From an uncultured Anaerolineae bacterium (lineage in GTDB: Bacteria; Chloroflexota; Anaerolineae; Aggregatilineales; Phototrophicaceae), in NCBI GenBank assembly GCA_934216615.1, contig CAKQCB010000002.1, positions 310,001 through 374,000 on the forward strand: 64,000 bases of DNA, given 5' to 3'. The notes under the pieces were generated by a model. It worked only from the letters and a program-made list of their open reading frames with translations. It was not told the origin of the DNA and did not search any database. This document shows, piece after piece, positions 1 through 10,786 of the stretch; within the stretch, counting starts at the first letter, position 1; each line of letters starts with the position of its first letter. The position numbers and the translations under genes are program-made.

Positions 1-1
1 C

Positions 2-3000
2 ACGGGCATCAATGAAAGTAATGTAACCCACAGTCAAATCATCATTCGGGTGAGTGCGTTGGTTCGCAATAACGCGTCCAATGTGGGTGTGATAGGGACG
101 ACACGTGACCTCAACCTGATCAATACAGCGAGTATCAATTTCACCGTTGGCCCCACCGGAACGCCAGTGACGGAAACTGGGACGGCGACTGTTGATTTAG
201 CGGAACCACAACTTCAACTGACCAAAGGAATCAACGTAACAACACCTGTCACTGCAAATCAACAGATCACCTATACGATTACAGTGAGTCATACAGGTGC
301 ATCGACAGCCAATGCTTATGACATCACGATTCTGGATACTTTGCCCCCCGTATTTAGTTCCCCCTTCTTCAACGCTACGTTAAGCACTTGTGATGCACAG
401 GCTGGCTGGGAGTTACCTATTTATAACCCTGCATCTGATACCTATAGATTCCACTTTGATGAATTGCCTTTAGGCAACAGTTGTACAATTGTATATACGG
501 CCATTCTTCAGCTTGTTGCTGAGGCTGGGGTTACTTACCCAAACAGCGCTCGAATTACAGAATACTCCACTCGCCCCGGTGATGATCCTAACGAGCGGGA
601 TGAACCCCCCACACCCCCTGTCGTTGCCACCTTTACGGTCGCTACACCAACCGTAACGAAAGCTGTTACAAGCACCTCAAATCCTGATACAACGGGGGTC
701 AACCTTGCGATTGGTGAGACAGTCACTTATACCGTGACCTACACGTTCCCTGAAGGAACGACCTATGAGGTCCGGCTGATCGATCAGCTACCGCCGATTA
801 CTACCGCAGGTGAAGCAACACTTGAATACATTTCAAGTTCATTAAGTATTCCCACGACTATATGGGTAGAGTTCCCATCAGCAACAGGAATAGTATCAAA
901 CGCAAATGGGGATGGTTTTCTTGATACGGTGACCTATAACCTCGGACGTGTACGCAACCAGTCATTACCAGGTGTGAATGCTAATGATCGCATTGTCTTA
1001 ACTGTGGTTGCACGTGTTGTAAATATTCCAAGTAATGTCGGCGTCACTACAGGGCAAGACGTGAATGCGACGAACCGTGGTCGCCTCACTTATACTTATA
1101 GATCCAGCTACGTTACAGTTACCCCTCAAACGCGTACACTCAACGCAACGGCTGATGTCAATCTTGTCGAGCCATTACTCACGATTGGCAAGACCAGCGA
1201 CGTCGTCGGGGTGATCGATGCAGGTCATGTCATCACGTATACGCTCACCATCGGTCATAATGCTTCCCAATCACGGGCAAATGCTTATAACGTCAATATT
1301 AGCGACCTGCTGCCCAATAATGCGGGCACTGCAGTCGTCAGTGCACCCACCCTGATTGCGGCTTCCAGCACCTGCGACAATCTCACCGGCTGGAATATGA
1401 ATACAGGGTCCATGCCTACTGTCACATTCAGTTTTGACCGTTTGTTATTGGGTGCGTCCTGCACCATCGTTTATCAAGTCACTGTTCAAGATAATGTCTA
1501 CGCGAGTGCGTCTTATCAAAACACAGCGCAGATCGCCAGCTACACCACCTTGCCAACAGACCCCACGAATTCGCAAATTCGTACTGAACCGCCCGTTGGC
1601 CCTGTTACAACTGTATTTAATACCCCTCCGCCGTCAGTAGATAAAACGGTCACCAGTACCCCCATCAACGGCGGGGGTTACACCATCGGTGAAACCGTGA
1701 CATATCAAATCGTCTATACCTTCCCTGAAGGCACGACGCGCAATGTATCCCTTGTGGACATCCTGCCTACAGGCGGTGCCGTCTTACGCGCCACCAGTGG
1801 GCAAATTACCGCGGTGGGTTCGGGCATCATCAGCCCGACATTTACACTGCCTCTCAATGGCACCATCAACGGCGCAGGCAGTGAAGTAACGTGGACTTTA
1901 GGCGATGTCGTTTCCACCGGAAACAATACCGCTGGGGATAGTACGATCACGGTCGTTGTCAATGCTGTCGTGGCCGATGACGTCGCAAACGTTGGTTTGG
2001 TCACAGGCCGTGATCTCAACTTGGTGAATACAGGGCGTTTGACCTATACCAATGGCGCTGGCACAGTACAAAACCTCAATGATACAGCGACTGTTGATCT
2101 GGTTGAACCTCAGCTTGACATCACCAAGACCAATGATGTGGCAACGGGGACTTTGCTCACCGCAGGCGATACCGTCACTTACACGTTGACGATTGACCAT
2201 ACAGCGCAATCAACGGCCGACGCATACAATGTTGTCATCAGTGACGTGTTACCCAACAACAGCGGTAGCGCGGTCGTGAGTACGCCAACCCTCGACGCCA
2301 GCAGTACTTGTACTGCCCTCACAGGCTGGACGGTGGATAATTCCGCCATGCCAACGGTCACCTTCAGCTTCGATGTGCTCGCCTTAACTGCGTCTTGTAC
2401 GGTCGTTTACGAAGTCACGATTCTGGATTCTGCCTATGCCAGCACGACCTACAGCAACAGCGCCAGCATCGACAGCTACACCACCCATCCAGACGAATCA
2501 AACCCTGACAACCGTGAAGAACCGCCTGTTGGCCCTGTCACGACTGACTTCTCAACCGATGCCCCATCGCTCGACAAGACCATCACCAGCACGTCGATGA
2601 ACCCAGGGGGTTACACCATCGGCGAAACGATCACCTATCAAATCATCTATACCTTCCCTGAAGGCACGACGCGCAATGTTCGCCTCGTGGAGAACATGCC
2701 TCGCGAAGACAATGAAGGCGTGACGGTACAAATCACCCGCGCGCAAATTGTGGCGATGGGCAGTAACATCACAGCGCCAACCCTCACCTTGCCGTTTGCG
2801 GGCACGCTAAGCGACTCAGCGCTAGATGCAGATACCTTCCTTGATACTGCCAACTGGGTGCTCAATAATGTGGTCACCTCTGGCAGTAACAACACGATCA
2901 CCGTAGAAATTGATGCGGTGGTCATGGATGTCGCCACCAACGTCGGGCTAGTCACGGGTCAAGATGTCAATGCCACCAACACGGCACGCCTGATCTACGC

Positions 3001-6000
3001 TAATGGCGCAGGTACCGACCAAGAATTGACCGACACAGCCGATATTGATCTGGTTGAACCTCAACTCGACATCACCAAGACCAATGATGTGGCAACGGGG
3101 ACGTTGCTCACCGCAGGCGATACCGTCACTTACACGTTGACGATTGACCATACAGCGCAATCAACGGCCGACGCATACAATGTTGTCATCAGTGACGTGT
3201 TACCCAACAACAGCGGTAGCGCGGTCGTGAGTACGCCAACCCTCGACGCCAGCAGTACTTGTACTGCCCTCACAGGCTGGACGGTGGATAATTCCGCCAT
3301 GCCAACGGTCACCTTCAGCTTCGATGTGCTCGCCTTAACTGCGTCTTGTACGGTCGTTTACGAAGTCACGATTCTGGATTCTGCCTATGCCAGCACGACC
3401 TACAGCAACAGCGCCAGCATCGACAGCTACACCACCCATCCAGACGAATCAAACCCTGACAACCGTGAAGAACCGCCTGTTGGCCCTGTCACGACTGACT
3501 TCTCAACCGATGCCCCATCGCTCGACAAGACCATCACCAGCACGTCGATGAACCCAGGGGGTTACACCATCGGCGAAACGATCACCTATCAAATCATCTA
3601 TACCTTCCCTGAAGGCACGACGCGCAATGTTCGCCTCGTGGAGAACATGCCTCGCGAAGACAATGAAGGCGTGACGGTACAAATCACCCGCGCGCAAATT
3701 GTGGCGATGGGCAGTAACATCACAGCGCCAACCCTCACCTTGCCGTTTGCGGGCACGCTAAGCGACTCAGCGCTAGATGCAGATACCTTCCTTGATACTG
3801 CCAACTGGGTGCTCAATAATGTGGTCACCTCTGGCAGTAACAACACGATCACCGTAGAAATTGATGCGGTGGTCATGGATGTCGCCACCAACGTCGGGCT
3901 AGTCACGGGTCAAGATGTCAATGCCACCAACACGGCACGCCTGATCTACGCTAATGGCGCAGGTACCGACCAAGAATTGACCGACACAGCCGATATTGAT
4001 CTGGTTGAACCTCAACTCGACATCACCAAGACCAATGATGTGGCAACGGGGACGTTGCTCACCGCAGGCGATACCGTCACTTACACGTTGACGATTGACC
4101 ATACAGCGCAATCAACGGCCGACGCATACAATGTTGTCATCAGTGACGTGTTACCCAACAACAGCGGTAGCGCGGTCGTGAGTACGCCAACCCTCGACGC
4201 CAGCAGTACTTGTACTGCCCTCACAGGCTGGACGGTGGATAATTCCGCCATGCCAACGGTCACCTTCAGCTTCGATGTGCTCGCCTTAACTGCGTCTTGT
4301 ACGGTCGTTTACGAAGTCACGATTCTGGATTCTGCCTATGCCAGCACGACCTACAGCAACAGCGCCAGCATCGACAGCTACACCACCCATCCAGACGAAT
4401 CAAACCCTGACAACCGTGAAGAACCGCCTGTTGGCCCTGTCACGACTGACTTCTCAACCGATGCCCCATCGCTCGACAAGACCATCACCAGCACGTCGAT
4501 GAACCCAGGGGGTTACACCATCGGCGAAACGATCACCTATCAAATCATCTATACCTTCCCTGAAGGCACGACGCGCAATGTTCGCCTCGTGGAGAACATG
4601 CCTCGCGAAGACAATGAAGGCGTGACGGTACAAATCACCCGCGCGCAAATTGTGGCGATGGGCAGTAACATCACAGCGCCAACCCTCACCTTGCCGTTTG
4701 CGGGCACGCTAAGCGACTCAGCGCTAGATGCAGATACCTTCCTTGATACTGCCAACTGGGTGCTCAATAATGTGGTCACCTCTGGCAGTAACAACACGAT
4801 CACCGTAGAAATTGATGCGGTGGTCATGGATGTCGCCACCAACGTCGGGCTAGTCACGGGTCAAGATGTCAATGCCACCAACACGGCACGCCTGATCTAC
4901 GCTAATGGCGCAGGTACCGACCAAGAATTGACCGACACAGCCGATATTGATCTGGTTGAACCTCAACTCGACATGACAAAAGGCATCGCCCCCATAGGAA
5001 ATACCGTTGAAGTGGGCGACACCATCACCTACACATTGACGTTATCGCATACGGCACAGTCATTCGCTCACGCCTATAACATCAATGTGGCCGATGTACT
5101 GCCAACACAAGGGGGCGTTCCGGTTGTCACGTATGGTGGCACCGCAAGCGGTACCTGTGGCGCAACCGTCACCTATACGGCTGGAAGCGCGAACGTCCAA
5201 TTTACAGTGGCTTCGTTAACGCTTGGCTCTAGCTGTACAATCGTCTACTCGATGACGGTCAACAGCAGTGCGCTCATGGACACCAACTATGTCAACAGCG
5301 CAACCATCGCCAGCTACACGACCACACCCGACCCAGATGATGGCCGTACCTATCCGCCGACAACACCAGTCACCGCCACCTTTACGCCAGATACAGGCGA
5401 CATCACGAAGGTGGTTACGGCGAGCAATAACGCTGACACGACACCCGACAACATGCTGGCAATTGGTGAGGAAGTAACTTATACCGTCACGGTGACGATG
5501 CCCATCGGCACAAGAGAAAACGTCACCGTCACCGACAACTTGCCCACAAGCACCGTTGACCTTGCCTTCGTCAGCGCCACCCTCACAGGCGTGGGGTCGA
5601 ACCTTACATCCACCCTGCCTGTAGGTTCCACAGCGTCGATTTCGGGCACAACCGCCACATGGAACTTCGGCACCCTCGTCAACAGCGGGGCATCTGCCAC
5701 ACTAGCCGATCATCAATTGGTCTTTACTATCGTTGCGATTGTCCGTGACCAACCAGTCAATGTCGGTTTGCTCACAGGGCAAGTGCTCAACCAACTCAAC
5801 ATCGCGACACTGAATTACACAACGCCCACGCCTCAAGGTGGAACGCCCATCGAGCACGAAGATGATGCGCCTATCGGCTTGGTTGAACCAGAATTAGCCA
5901 TCGCCAAGTCATCATCCACATCAACCACCACGGTCGAACCGGGCGATACGGTCACCTACACCTTGACGATTTCGCACACAGGGGAAAGTACCGCATCCGC

Positions 6001-9000
6001 ATACAATGTCGAAGTGAGTGATCTACTGCCCACAGAAGGCGGTGCGCCTGCCGTGACTTTCACGGCGATCAACAGCACAGCCTCCACCTGTGATGAAATT
6101 GCGGGCTTTGCAACGGATGCGTCGAGCTTGCCCACCGTCACCTTCAGCTTTGACACCCTGCCATTAGGCAGCAGTTGCACCATCGTTTACGATGTTGTTG
6201 TGACCACTAACGTGCTGATGGACACGACCTACAGTAACCTCGCGTTGGTCGAGTCGTATACCACGACCCCGGGCGACCCAACCGACCCTGAAAACCGTAC
6301 CGAAGACCCCACCGACGACGAAGAATCTGACTTCACCACCGGGACGGGCGCTCTGGTCAAAGATGTTACGGCAACCAACAATGCCGACACGACAGGGAAC
6401 ACGGTCACGATTGGGGAAGAAGTGACGTATACCATCACCGCGACCTTGCCCAGAGGCGAACGGGATAACATTGTCATCGAAGATGTCCTTCCCGCTAACG
6501 TCGTGTTTGATGTCTTACAAGCACGCCTGACCACAGTGGGCAGTGGCATTACGCCGACTACCATCCTCAACACGGATGCCGTTCAAACAGGCACAACGTT
6601 GACATGGAACCTCGGCACTTTGACGAATTCTAGCCCGACGCCTAATACAGCAACCAGCCAATTGGTGTTCACAGTCGTCTTACGAATTGCCGACGACCCC
6701 GAAAACGTAGGCTTAGCACTTCCAAGCCAAGACACCAGCGCGATCAATGTCGCCACCTTACGCTACACCACACCCGACGGAAACCCCGTCGAATATCAAG
6801 ACGATGAAGAAATTGATCTCATCGAAGGTGCGATCCAACTTGATAAGACGGCCGACCTTGATACAGCGCTTGCAGGCGACACGGTCAGCTATCAAGTCGT
6901 GGTGACCCATACCCCAGATTCGACGTTCAACGCCTATGATCTTGTGATCACCGACCCGCTCACCAGTGGCTTAAACCTCGTGGTGGGCAGTGTCACCGCC
7001 TCGACCACCGGAAGCGGAACCCCGACCATCGTCACAGGGAATACCGCAGGCAATACCACCATCCGTGTTGACCTGAACCTGCTTGAGTTGGGCGAAACAC
7101 TCACCATCACCTATCAAGCAGTCATTGCCACAGCGACACCCGCAGGCGTCAATCTCGTCAACGTCGCGACGGTGACAGGGGAAACCACCCCATGCCTCGG
7201 CGCAGTCCCCTGCCCGGGTCGCGAAATTGGCGATGATGACGATCACGAGGTAGAAGTTACCCCGCCGACACTGACCAAATCAGTCGTGGATACGTCGCAA
7301 GTCTCCACCGGAACGGGCGCATACGATCCCAGCGTGACCGACCTGACCATTGGCGAAACCGTGACTTATGAAGTCAACGCCTACATCCAAGAAGGAAGTT
7401 ACCAACTCCGCCTGATCGATGCCTTGCCCGATGGGTTCAGCATCGTAAGTTCGGAAATCATCCAAATTGGCGCCAACATCTCTGGTTCAGTCTTAAACGT
7501 GGGGGATTCTGGAACGCATACAGGCACCACCGTCGAGTTTGACTTTGGGACAATCGCCAACGTCAACGACAACGTTCGCGACGATAATGATCTTGTGATC
7601 GTGCAAATTGTCGCGCGCGCCCTCGACGTGACCAGCAACACCGCAGGGGCAACCAAGATCAACACCGTGACGATTTACTACGGCGCCAGCACAGAAACCG
7701 CTGAAGTGCCTGTCGAAATCGTCGAACCCGACGTTGAACTCAACAAGTCCTTCAATACCACGTTGATCGCGGTCAACGAACCCTTCACGATGACGCTCGT
7801 CCTGACCAATACGGGGACAGCAACCGCGTATGACTTGGTGCTGGCCGATCCATTCGATCCGTACTTAGAACTCATCGCGACGCCTATCGTAGATATGAGC
7901 GCAGCGCCTAACAGCGCGGTCACCAGTGATAGCAGCGTCTTGGGTTACGGCGGAACGGTCGCTTACACTTTCAACCAATTAGCCGTCGGCGAAACGATCA
8001 CGATCACAGCGCAGGTTCGTATCTCGGCTTTGATCACCGCTTCGCCTTATAATGTCGTGAATACCGCCCGCGTCACTTCAGACACGATTCCAAGCGGTCA
8101 CCCCGATGATGAATATGGGCGTGAAACCACCACGACCAGCACCGCCGAAGTGTTGGGCGCACAACCTACGCTTGAAGTGGTCAAGACTGCGAACCCGACG
8201 CAAACGCTTGCAGGTCAACCTGTCACCTATACCATCACGGTGAGAAACACGGGCGACCCCGCAGTGAACAGCCATCATCTGGTCATTACCGACACGCTCG
8301 CGGACTATACATCGTTCATCAGTGTCACCAGCGATATGGGAACCTGCGCAGGGGGTAGCGAAACAGTCACTTGTACAGTGGCCTTGCTCCAACCCAACCA
8401 AACTATGACCATCCAAGTCACGGTTGCCACTGACCGCAGCGCCCCTGATGGCATTGAAGTCGTCAACACCGTGAATGTCACTTCGGACGAAAACATCACC
8501 GAAAGAGCAACCGCGACAGTACGCCTCAATCAACCGGTTGAAGGTGGCGAAATCTGCGTTGCGGGTTGCCAACAAGTGACGGTCTACCACACCAACCGTG
8601 ATGGCAATTGGGAAATCTACCGTATAGGGGATATTGCAGGCCAAGAAGATGCACCTGAAAACTTGACCCGTCGCAATTCTACCGACTTTGCCCCCTCGCT
8701 CTCGCCCGACAGCAATTGGTTCGCCTTTGTCAGCGACCGCGACGGCAATTGGGAAATCTATGTAGCGCCCACCAATGGCCAAGTTGAACTGACCCGCCGT
8801 ATCACCTATAACTCGGTCGCGGTCGATACCGACCCGGTTTGGGGGCCAAACAATATGTTGGTCTACGAATCTACCCGTGACGGCAATTGGGAATTGTACG
8901 CTTTCGACTTAGAAACTGGCGTCGAAACCCGCTTGACTGAAAATGACGGTTCAGACATCAATCCATTCTGGTCGTCGGATGGTTCACGCCTCGTCTTCCA

Positions 9001-9745
9001 GTCAGACCGCAGTGGCACATGGCAGTTATATGAGCTGACCTTGCAAACCGCCAACCTGCGTCTGCTGAGCGACGGAAGCACCCAAGATGTCGATGGCGCT
9101 TATAACCCAGCGAATTCGCTCATCGCCTTCCGCACCGTTGGCGAAGATGGAAACAGCGTCATCCATGTGATGAACGCCGACGGCTCGAACCGTCGCGCCA
9201 TCAGCGACAGCGCGGGCGATGCCAGCAACGCCGTTTGGTCACCTGACGGAAGCCTAATCGCGTATCAATCCGACTTGGATGGCGATTTGGACATCTACAT
9301 CTACCAACTGAGCACAGGCTTGACCCGTCAGCTCACGGATAACAACGTGGACGACTTCGCGCCGACATGGCTCTGCGGTACGACCACCCTCATTTGGACT
9401 TCTGAAGAAGGTGGCAACCCCGACATCTTCAGCGCGCCTGCCTTGGGCATCAATGACGCGCCGATCTCGGCCATAGAAGAAGCGGAACATCTGGTAGACG
9501 ACCCCGCCGATGATGTGTACGCGGAATCTGCCCCATCAGAAGAAAACGCCAGCCAAGCAGGTCGCTTACCACAGCCGATCTTGGACAATGCCAACCAACC
9601 GGATTATCTCAACGTGAGCCTGTCAGTCACGCCCGTAGATCAAAGTCGGCAAGCGCCATCATGGGCACCGCTTGATCTGTGTCATGGGTTCGGGGTTCGT
9701 TTCTTCAACACGGACTTGAATCCAAACTTGTACCCCGTGCGTTAG
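2..9745 (+). CDS. Giant secreted DUF11-repeat protein with C-terminal WD40-like (PD40) propeller; 5' end missing
   Basis: The frame is open from base 2, so the start codon and any signal peptide lie upstream; 3,247 residues are visible. The bulk is about 18 alternating Ig-like DUF11 modules of 150-165 residues. One type opens with an 'ITKT'-like strand followed by GDTVTYTLTI-type text; the other carries GETVTYQ..TFPEGTT. These modules are typical of very large surface or secreted adhesins. From about base 8580 (residue ~2,850) the protein changes to PD40/TolB-like propeller blades with recurring DGNWEIY motifs (for example near 8600, 8740, 8880), ending near 9415, then a short acidic tail. 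No LPXTG or C-terminal membrane anchor is visible. Three 951-bp units inside are nearly identical. Role inferred: extracellular structural or adhesion protein; ligand unknown. A terminator follows directly. Confidence 0.88.
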   Translation, partial: TGINESNVTHSQIIIRVSALVRNNASNVGVIGTTRDLNLINTASINFTVGPTGTPVTETGTATVDLAEPQLQLTKGINVTTPVTANQQITYTITVSHTGASTANAYDITILDTLPPVFSSPFFNATLSTCDAQAGWELPIYNPASDTYRFHFDELPLGNSCTIVYTAILQLVAEAGVTYPNSARITEYSTRPGDDPNERDEPPTPPVVATFTVATPTVTKAVTSTSNPDTTGVNLAIGETVTYTVTYTFPEGTTYEVRLIDQLPPITTAGEATLEYISSSLSIPTTIWVEFPSATGIVSNANGDGFLDTVTYNLGRVRNQSLPGVNANDRIVLTVVARVVNIPSNVGVTTGQDVNATNRGRLTYTYRSSYVTVTPQTRTLNATADVNLVEPLLTIGKTSDVVGVIDAGHVITYTLTIGHNASQSRANAYNVNISDLLPNNAGTAVVSAPTLIAASSTCDNLTGWNMNTGSMPTVTFSFDRLLLGASCTIVYQVTVQDNVYASASYQNTAQIASYTTLPTDPTNSQIRTEPPVGPVTTVFNTPPPSVDKTVTSTPINGGGYTIGETVTYQIVYTFPEGTTRNVSLVDILPTGGAVLRATSGQITAVGSGIISPTFTLPLNGTINGAGSEVTWTLGDVVSTGNNTAGDSTITVVVNAVVADDVANVGLVTGRDLNLVNTGRLTYTNGAGTVQNLNDTATVDLVEPQLDITKTNDVATGTLLTAGDTVTYTLTIDHTAQSTADAYNVVISDVLPNNSGSAVVSTPTLDASSTCTALTGWTVDNSAMPTVTFSFDVLALTASCTVVYEVTILDSAYASTTYSNSASIDSYTTHPDESNPDNREEPPVGPVTTDFSTDAPSLDKTITSTSMNPGGYTIGETITYQIIYTFPEGTTRNVRLVENMPREDNEGVTVQITRAQIVAMGSNITAPTLTLPFAGTLSDSALDADTFLDTANWVLNNVVTSGSNNTITVEIDAVVMDVATNVGLVTGQDVNATNTARLIYANGAGTDQELTDTADIDLVEPQLDITKTNDVATGTLLTAGDTVTYTLTIDHTAQSTADAYNVVISDVLPNNSGSAVVSTPTLDASSTCTALTGWTVDNSAMPTVTFSFDVLALTASCTVVYEVTILDSAYASTTYSNSASIDSYTTHPDESNPDNREEPPVGPVTTDFSTDAPSLDKTITSTSMNPGGYTIGETITYQIIYTFPEGTTRNVRLVENMPREDNEGVTVQITRAQIVAMGSNITAPTLTLPFAGTLSDSALDADTFLDTANWVLNNVVTSGSNNTITVEIDAVVMDVATNVGLVTGQDVNATNTARLIYANGAGTDQELTDTADIDLVEPQLDITKTNDVATGTLLTAGDTVTYTLTIDHTAQSTADAYNVVISDVLPNNSGSAVVSTPTLDASSTCTALTGWTVDNSAMPTVTFSFDVLALTASCTVVYEVTILDSAYASTTYSNSASIDSYTTHPDESNPDNREEPPVGPVTTDFSTDAPSLDKTITSTSMNPGGYTIGETITYQIIYTFPEGTTRNVRLVENMPREDNEGVTVQITRAQIVAMGSNITAPTLTLPFAGTLSDSALDADTFLDTANWVLNNVVTSGSNNTITVEIDAVVMDVATNVGLVTGQDVNATNTARLIYANGAGTDQELTDTADIDLVEPQLDMTKGIAPIGNTVEVGDTITYTLTLSHTAQSFAHAYNINVADVLPTQGGVPVVTYGGTASGTCGATVTYTAGSANVQFTVASLTLGSSCTIVYSMTVNSSALMDTNYVNSATIASYTTTPDPDDGRTYPPTTPVTATFTPDTGDITKVVTASNNADTTPDNMLAIGEEVTYTVTVTMPIGTRENVTVTDNLPTSTVDLAFVSATLTGVGSNLTSTLPVGSTASISGTTATWNFGTLVNSGASATLADHQLVFTIVAIVRDQPVNVGLLTGQVLNQLNIATLNYTTPTPQGGTPIEHEDDAPIGLVEPELAIAKSSSTSTTTVEPGDTVTYTLTISHTGESTASAYNVEVSDLLPTEGGAPAVTFTAINSTASTCDEIAGFATDASSLPTVTFSFDTLPLGSSCTIVYDVVVTTNVLMDTTYSNLALVESYTTTPGDPTDPENRTEDPTDDEESDFTTGTGALVKDVTATNNADTTGNTVTIGEEVTYTITATLPRGERDNIVIEDVLPANVVFDVLQARLTTVGSGITPTTILNTDAVQTGTTLTWNLGTLTNSSPTPNTATSQLVFTVVLRIADDPENVGLALPSQDTSAINVATLRYTTPDGNPVEYQDDEEIDLIEGAIQLDKTADLDTALAGDTVSYQVVVTHTPDSTFNAYDLVITDPLTSGLNLVVGSVTASTTGSGTPTIVTGNTAGNTTIRVDLNLLELGETLTITYQAVIATATPAGVNLVNVATVTGETTPCLGAVPCPGREIGDDDDHEVEVTPPTLTKSVVDTSQVSTGTGAYDPSVTDLTIGETVTYEVNAYIQEGSYQLRLIDALPDGFSIVSSEIIQIGANISGSVLNVGDSGTHTGTTVEFDFGTIANVNDNVRDDNDLVIVQIVARALDVTSNTAGATKINTVTIYYGASTETAEVPVEIVEPDVELNKSFNTTLIAVNEPFTMTLVLTNTGTATAYDLVLADPFDPYLELIATPIVDMSAAPNSAVTSDSSVLGYGGTVAYTFNQLAVGETITITAQVRISALITASPYNVVNTARVTSDTIPSGHPDDEYGRETTTTSTAEVLGAQPTLEVVKTANPTQTLAGQPVTYTITVRNTGDPAVNSHHLVITDTLADYTSFISVTSDMGTCAGGSETVTCTVALLQPNQTMTIQVTVATDRSAPDGIEVVNTVNVTSDENITERATATVRLNQPVEGGEICVAGCQQVTVYHTNRDGNWEIYRIGDIAGQEDAPENLTRRNSTDFAPSLSPDSNWFAFVSDRDGNWEIYVAPTNGQVELTRRITYNSVAVDTDPVWGPNNMLVYESTRDGNWELYAFDLETGVETRLTENDGSDINPFWSSDGSRLVFQSDRSGTWQLYELTLQTANLRLLSDGSTQDVDGAYNPANSLIAFRTVGEDGNSVIHVMNADGSNRRAISDSAGDASNAVWSPDGSLIAYQSDLDGDLDIYIYQLSTGLTRQLTDNNVDDFAPTWLCGTTTLIWTSEEGGNPDIFSAPALGINDAPISAIEEAEHLVDDPADDVYAESAPSEENASQAGRLPQPILDNANQPDYLNVSLSVTPVDQSRQAPSWAPLDLCHGFGVRFFNTDLNPNLYPVR
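2096..4974 (+). repeat. Three tandem near-identical 951-bp units within the DUF11 gene
   Basis: Units run about 2096-3046, 3047-3997 and 3998-4948, with 26 further matching bases to 4974. Each encodes 317 residues, that is one pair of DUF11 modules, so the reading frame is kept. Only about three base differences were noticed, all near the start of unit 1 (around 2112, 2115 and 2146); units 2 and 3 read as identical. Flanking modules are clearly diverged, so this is a recent in-frame amplification or active homogenisation. Confidence 0.95.
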
Positions 9746-9763
9746 GCACACGCTCTACAAACA

Positions 9764-9800
9764 AAAAGACCGCTGATCGAGTCATATCAGCGGTCTTTTT
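9764..9800. terminator. Bidirectional rho-independent terminator
   Basis: A 14-bp stem (AAAAGACCGCTGAT at 9764-9777 with its complement at 9786-9799) is bordered by A and T runs on both sides. It sits between two convergent genes and can serve both. Confidence 0.88.
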
Positions 9801-9827
9801 AATTCGAGTCTATTGCGTGATCTGCAC

Positions 9828-10715
9828 TTACGAACCGATCAACTCTTGCACGGTTTGGCTGATCATTTCTTCCACCCATACCAACCCGACAGGGGCATTG
9901 GGGTCGCCATCGTAGCGGGTGATTTGTTTAAACTGGTCTTCCCAACGTACCGACGTCGTAACATACACTTGATCAGTGATCGCCATCGTGTCATAGGCAT
10001 CTTGCCAGCCAAAATATCCCAGCCCATTTGCCCTTACGCCGATGCTCGTCAAGGATGCAGGTTCAAGGTTCAGCACATGCACGCCCAACGCCGCCGTATT
10101 CGCTGACCCTGTGAAAACCACTGTGCCACTTTCATAAATGGCGACGCTGTACACGGGACACATACCAAAACAAGGGGTCTGCTGTAACGTCGCAATGGGT
10201 GATTCAATCCCCTCTGAGATGTTGGCAATATCATACGTTGCGCCTGTCAAGCCGTTGATATACGCCATTTCGTCAATCCAATTTTCAAGGAATTTCAACG
10301 CCACAGGCGCAGAACTATCCCCACCATAACGGGTGATTTGATGGGTGACACCGTCGCGTGTGACCGAGGTGATGATGCTGGGCATATCCGTCACCGTCAT
10401 GTGGGTATATTCAGTATTCCAGTCAAAATAGCCAGCGTCCGCAAACGCATCGACCATCATTTCAACCGTTGCAGGGTCGATCTGCTGGATGACGTCGCCG
10501 AGCGTGTCTACATGATTTTCACCGTGATACAAAACGGTGCCATCCGCCATGATCTGGACGGTGTAGATCGGGCAGAATCCAAAGCAGACAGTTCGTTCTA
10601 AGGTGATGACAGGGTCTTGTGAAGCCGTTGCTTCCGGGGTCACTTCTTGCGCATTTACCGTCAGAGCGCCAATGCTGAGGGCTAAAATTACGGGAATTGC
10701 TTTAAACCATTTCAC
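9828..10715 (-). CDS. Secreted protein with two DUF6438-like domains
   Basis: A 295-residue protein with a clear N-terminal signal peptide (basic MKWFK, hydrophobic core, likely cleavage after VNA at residue 22). It is an internal duplication: both halves carry a CFGxCPxY motif (residues 44-51 and 182-189) and a later ITRYxGD motif. The paired cysteines followed by Pro and Tyr match my memory of the DUF6438 family, whose function is unknown; a disulfide or redox role is only a guess. The start is followed upstream by an AAGGAG-like ribosome site (near 10723-10728). It converges on the giant DUF11 gene and is separated from the RT-TIR gene by 71 bases. Confidence 0.8.
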   Translation of the reverse strand: MKWFKAIPVILALSIGALTVNAQEVTPEATASQDPVITLERTVCFGFCPIYTVQIMADGTVLYHGENHVDTLGDVIQQIDPATVEMMVDAFADAGYFDWNTEYTHMTVTDMPSIITSVTRDGVTHQITRYGGDSSAPVALKFLENWIDEMAYINGLTGATYDIANISEGIESPIATLQQTPCFGMCPVYSVAIYESGTVVFTGSANTAALGVHVLNLEPASLTSIGVRANGLGYFGWQDAYDTMAITDQVYVTTSVRWEDQFKQITRYDGDPNAPVGLVWVEEMISQTVQELIGS

Positions 10716-10786
10716 GAGAATATCTCCTTAATATTACTCATTCAACGATCAAGCTATGCTATAAGTTCCCAAATATGATTATAAAT

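Noticed and set aside
2552..4857. Antisense open frames of 60-102 codons recurring every 951 bases
   Set aside because: They are identical only because the DUF11 units are repeated; they have no ribosome sites and read as low-complexity antisense text.
2096..4974. Possible CRISPR array or mobile element
   Set aside because: Units are 951 bp, coding and without spacers; they are protein repeats.
8078..8782. A 234-codon antisense open frame within the DUF11 gene
   Set aside because: It lies opposite a convincing coding region, and its translation has no domain texture.
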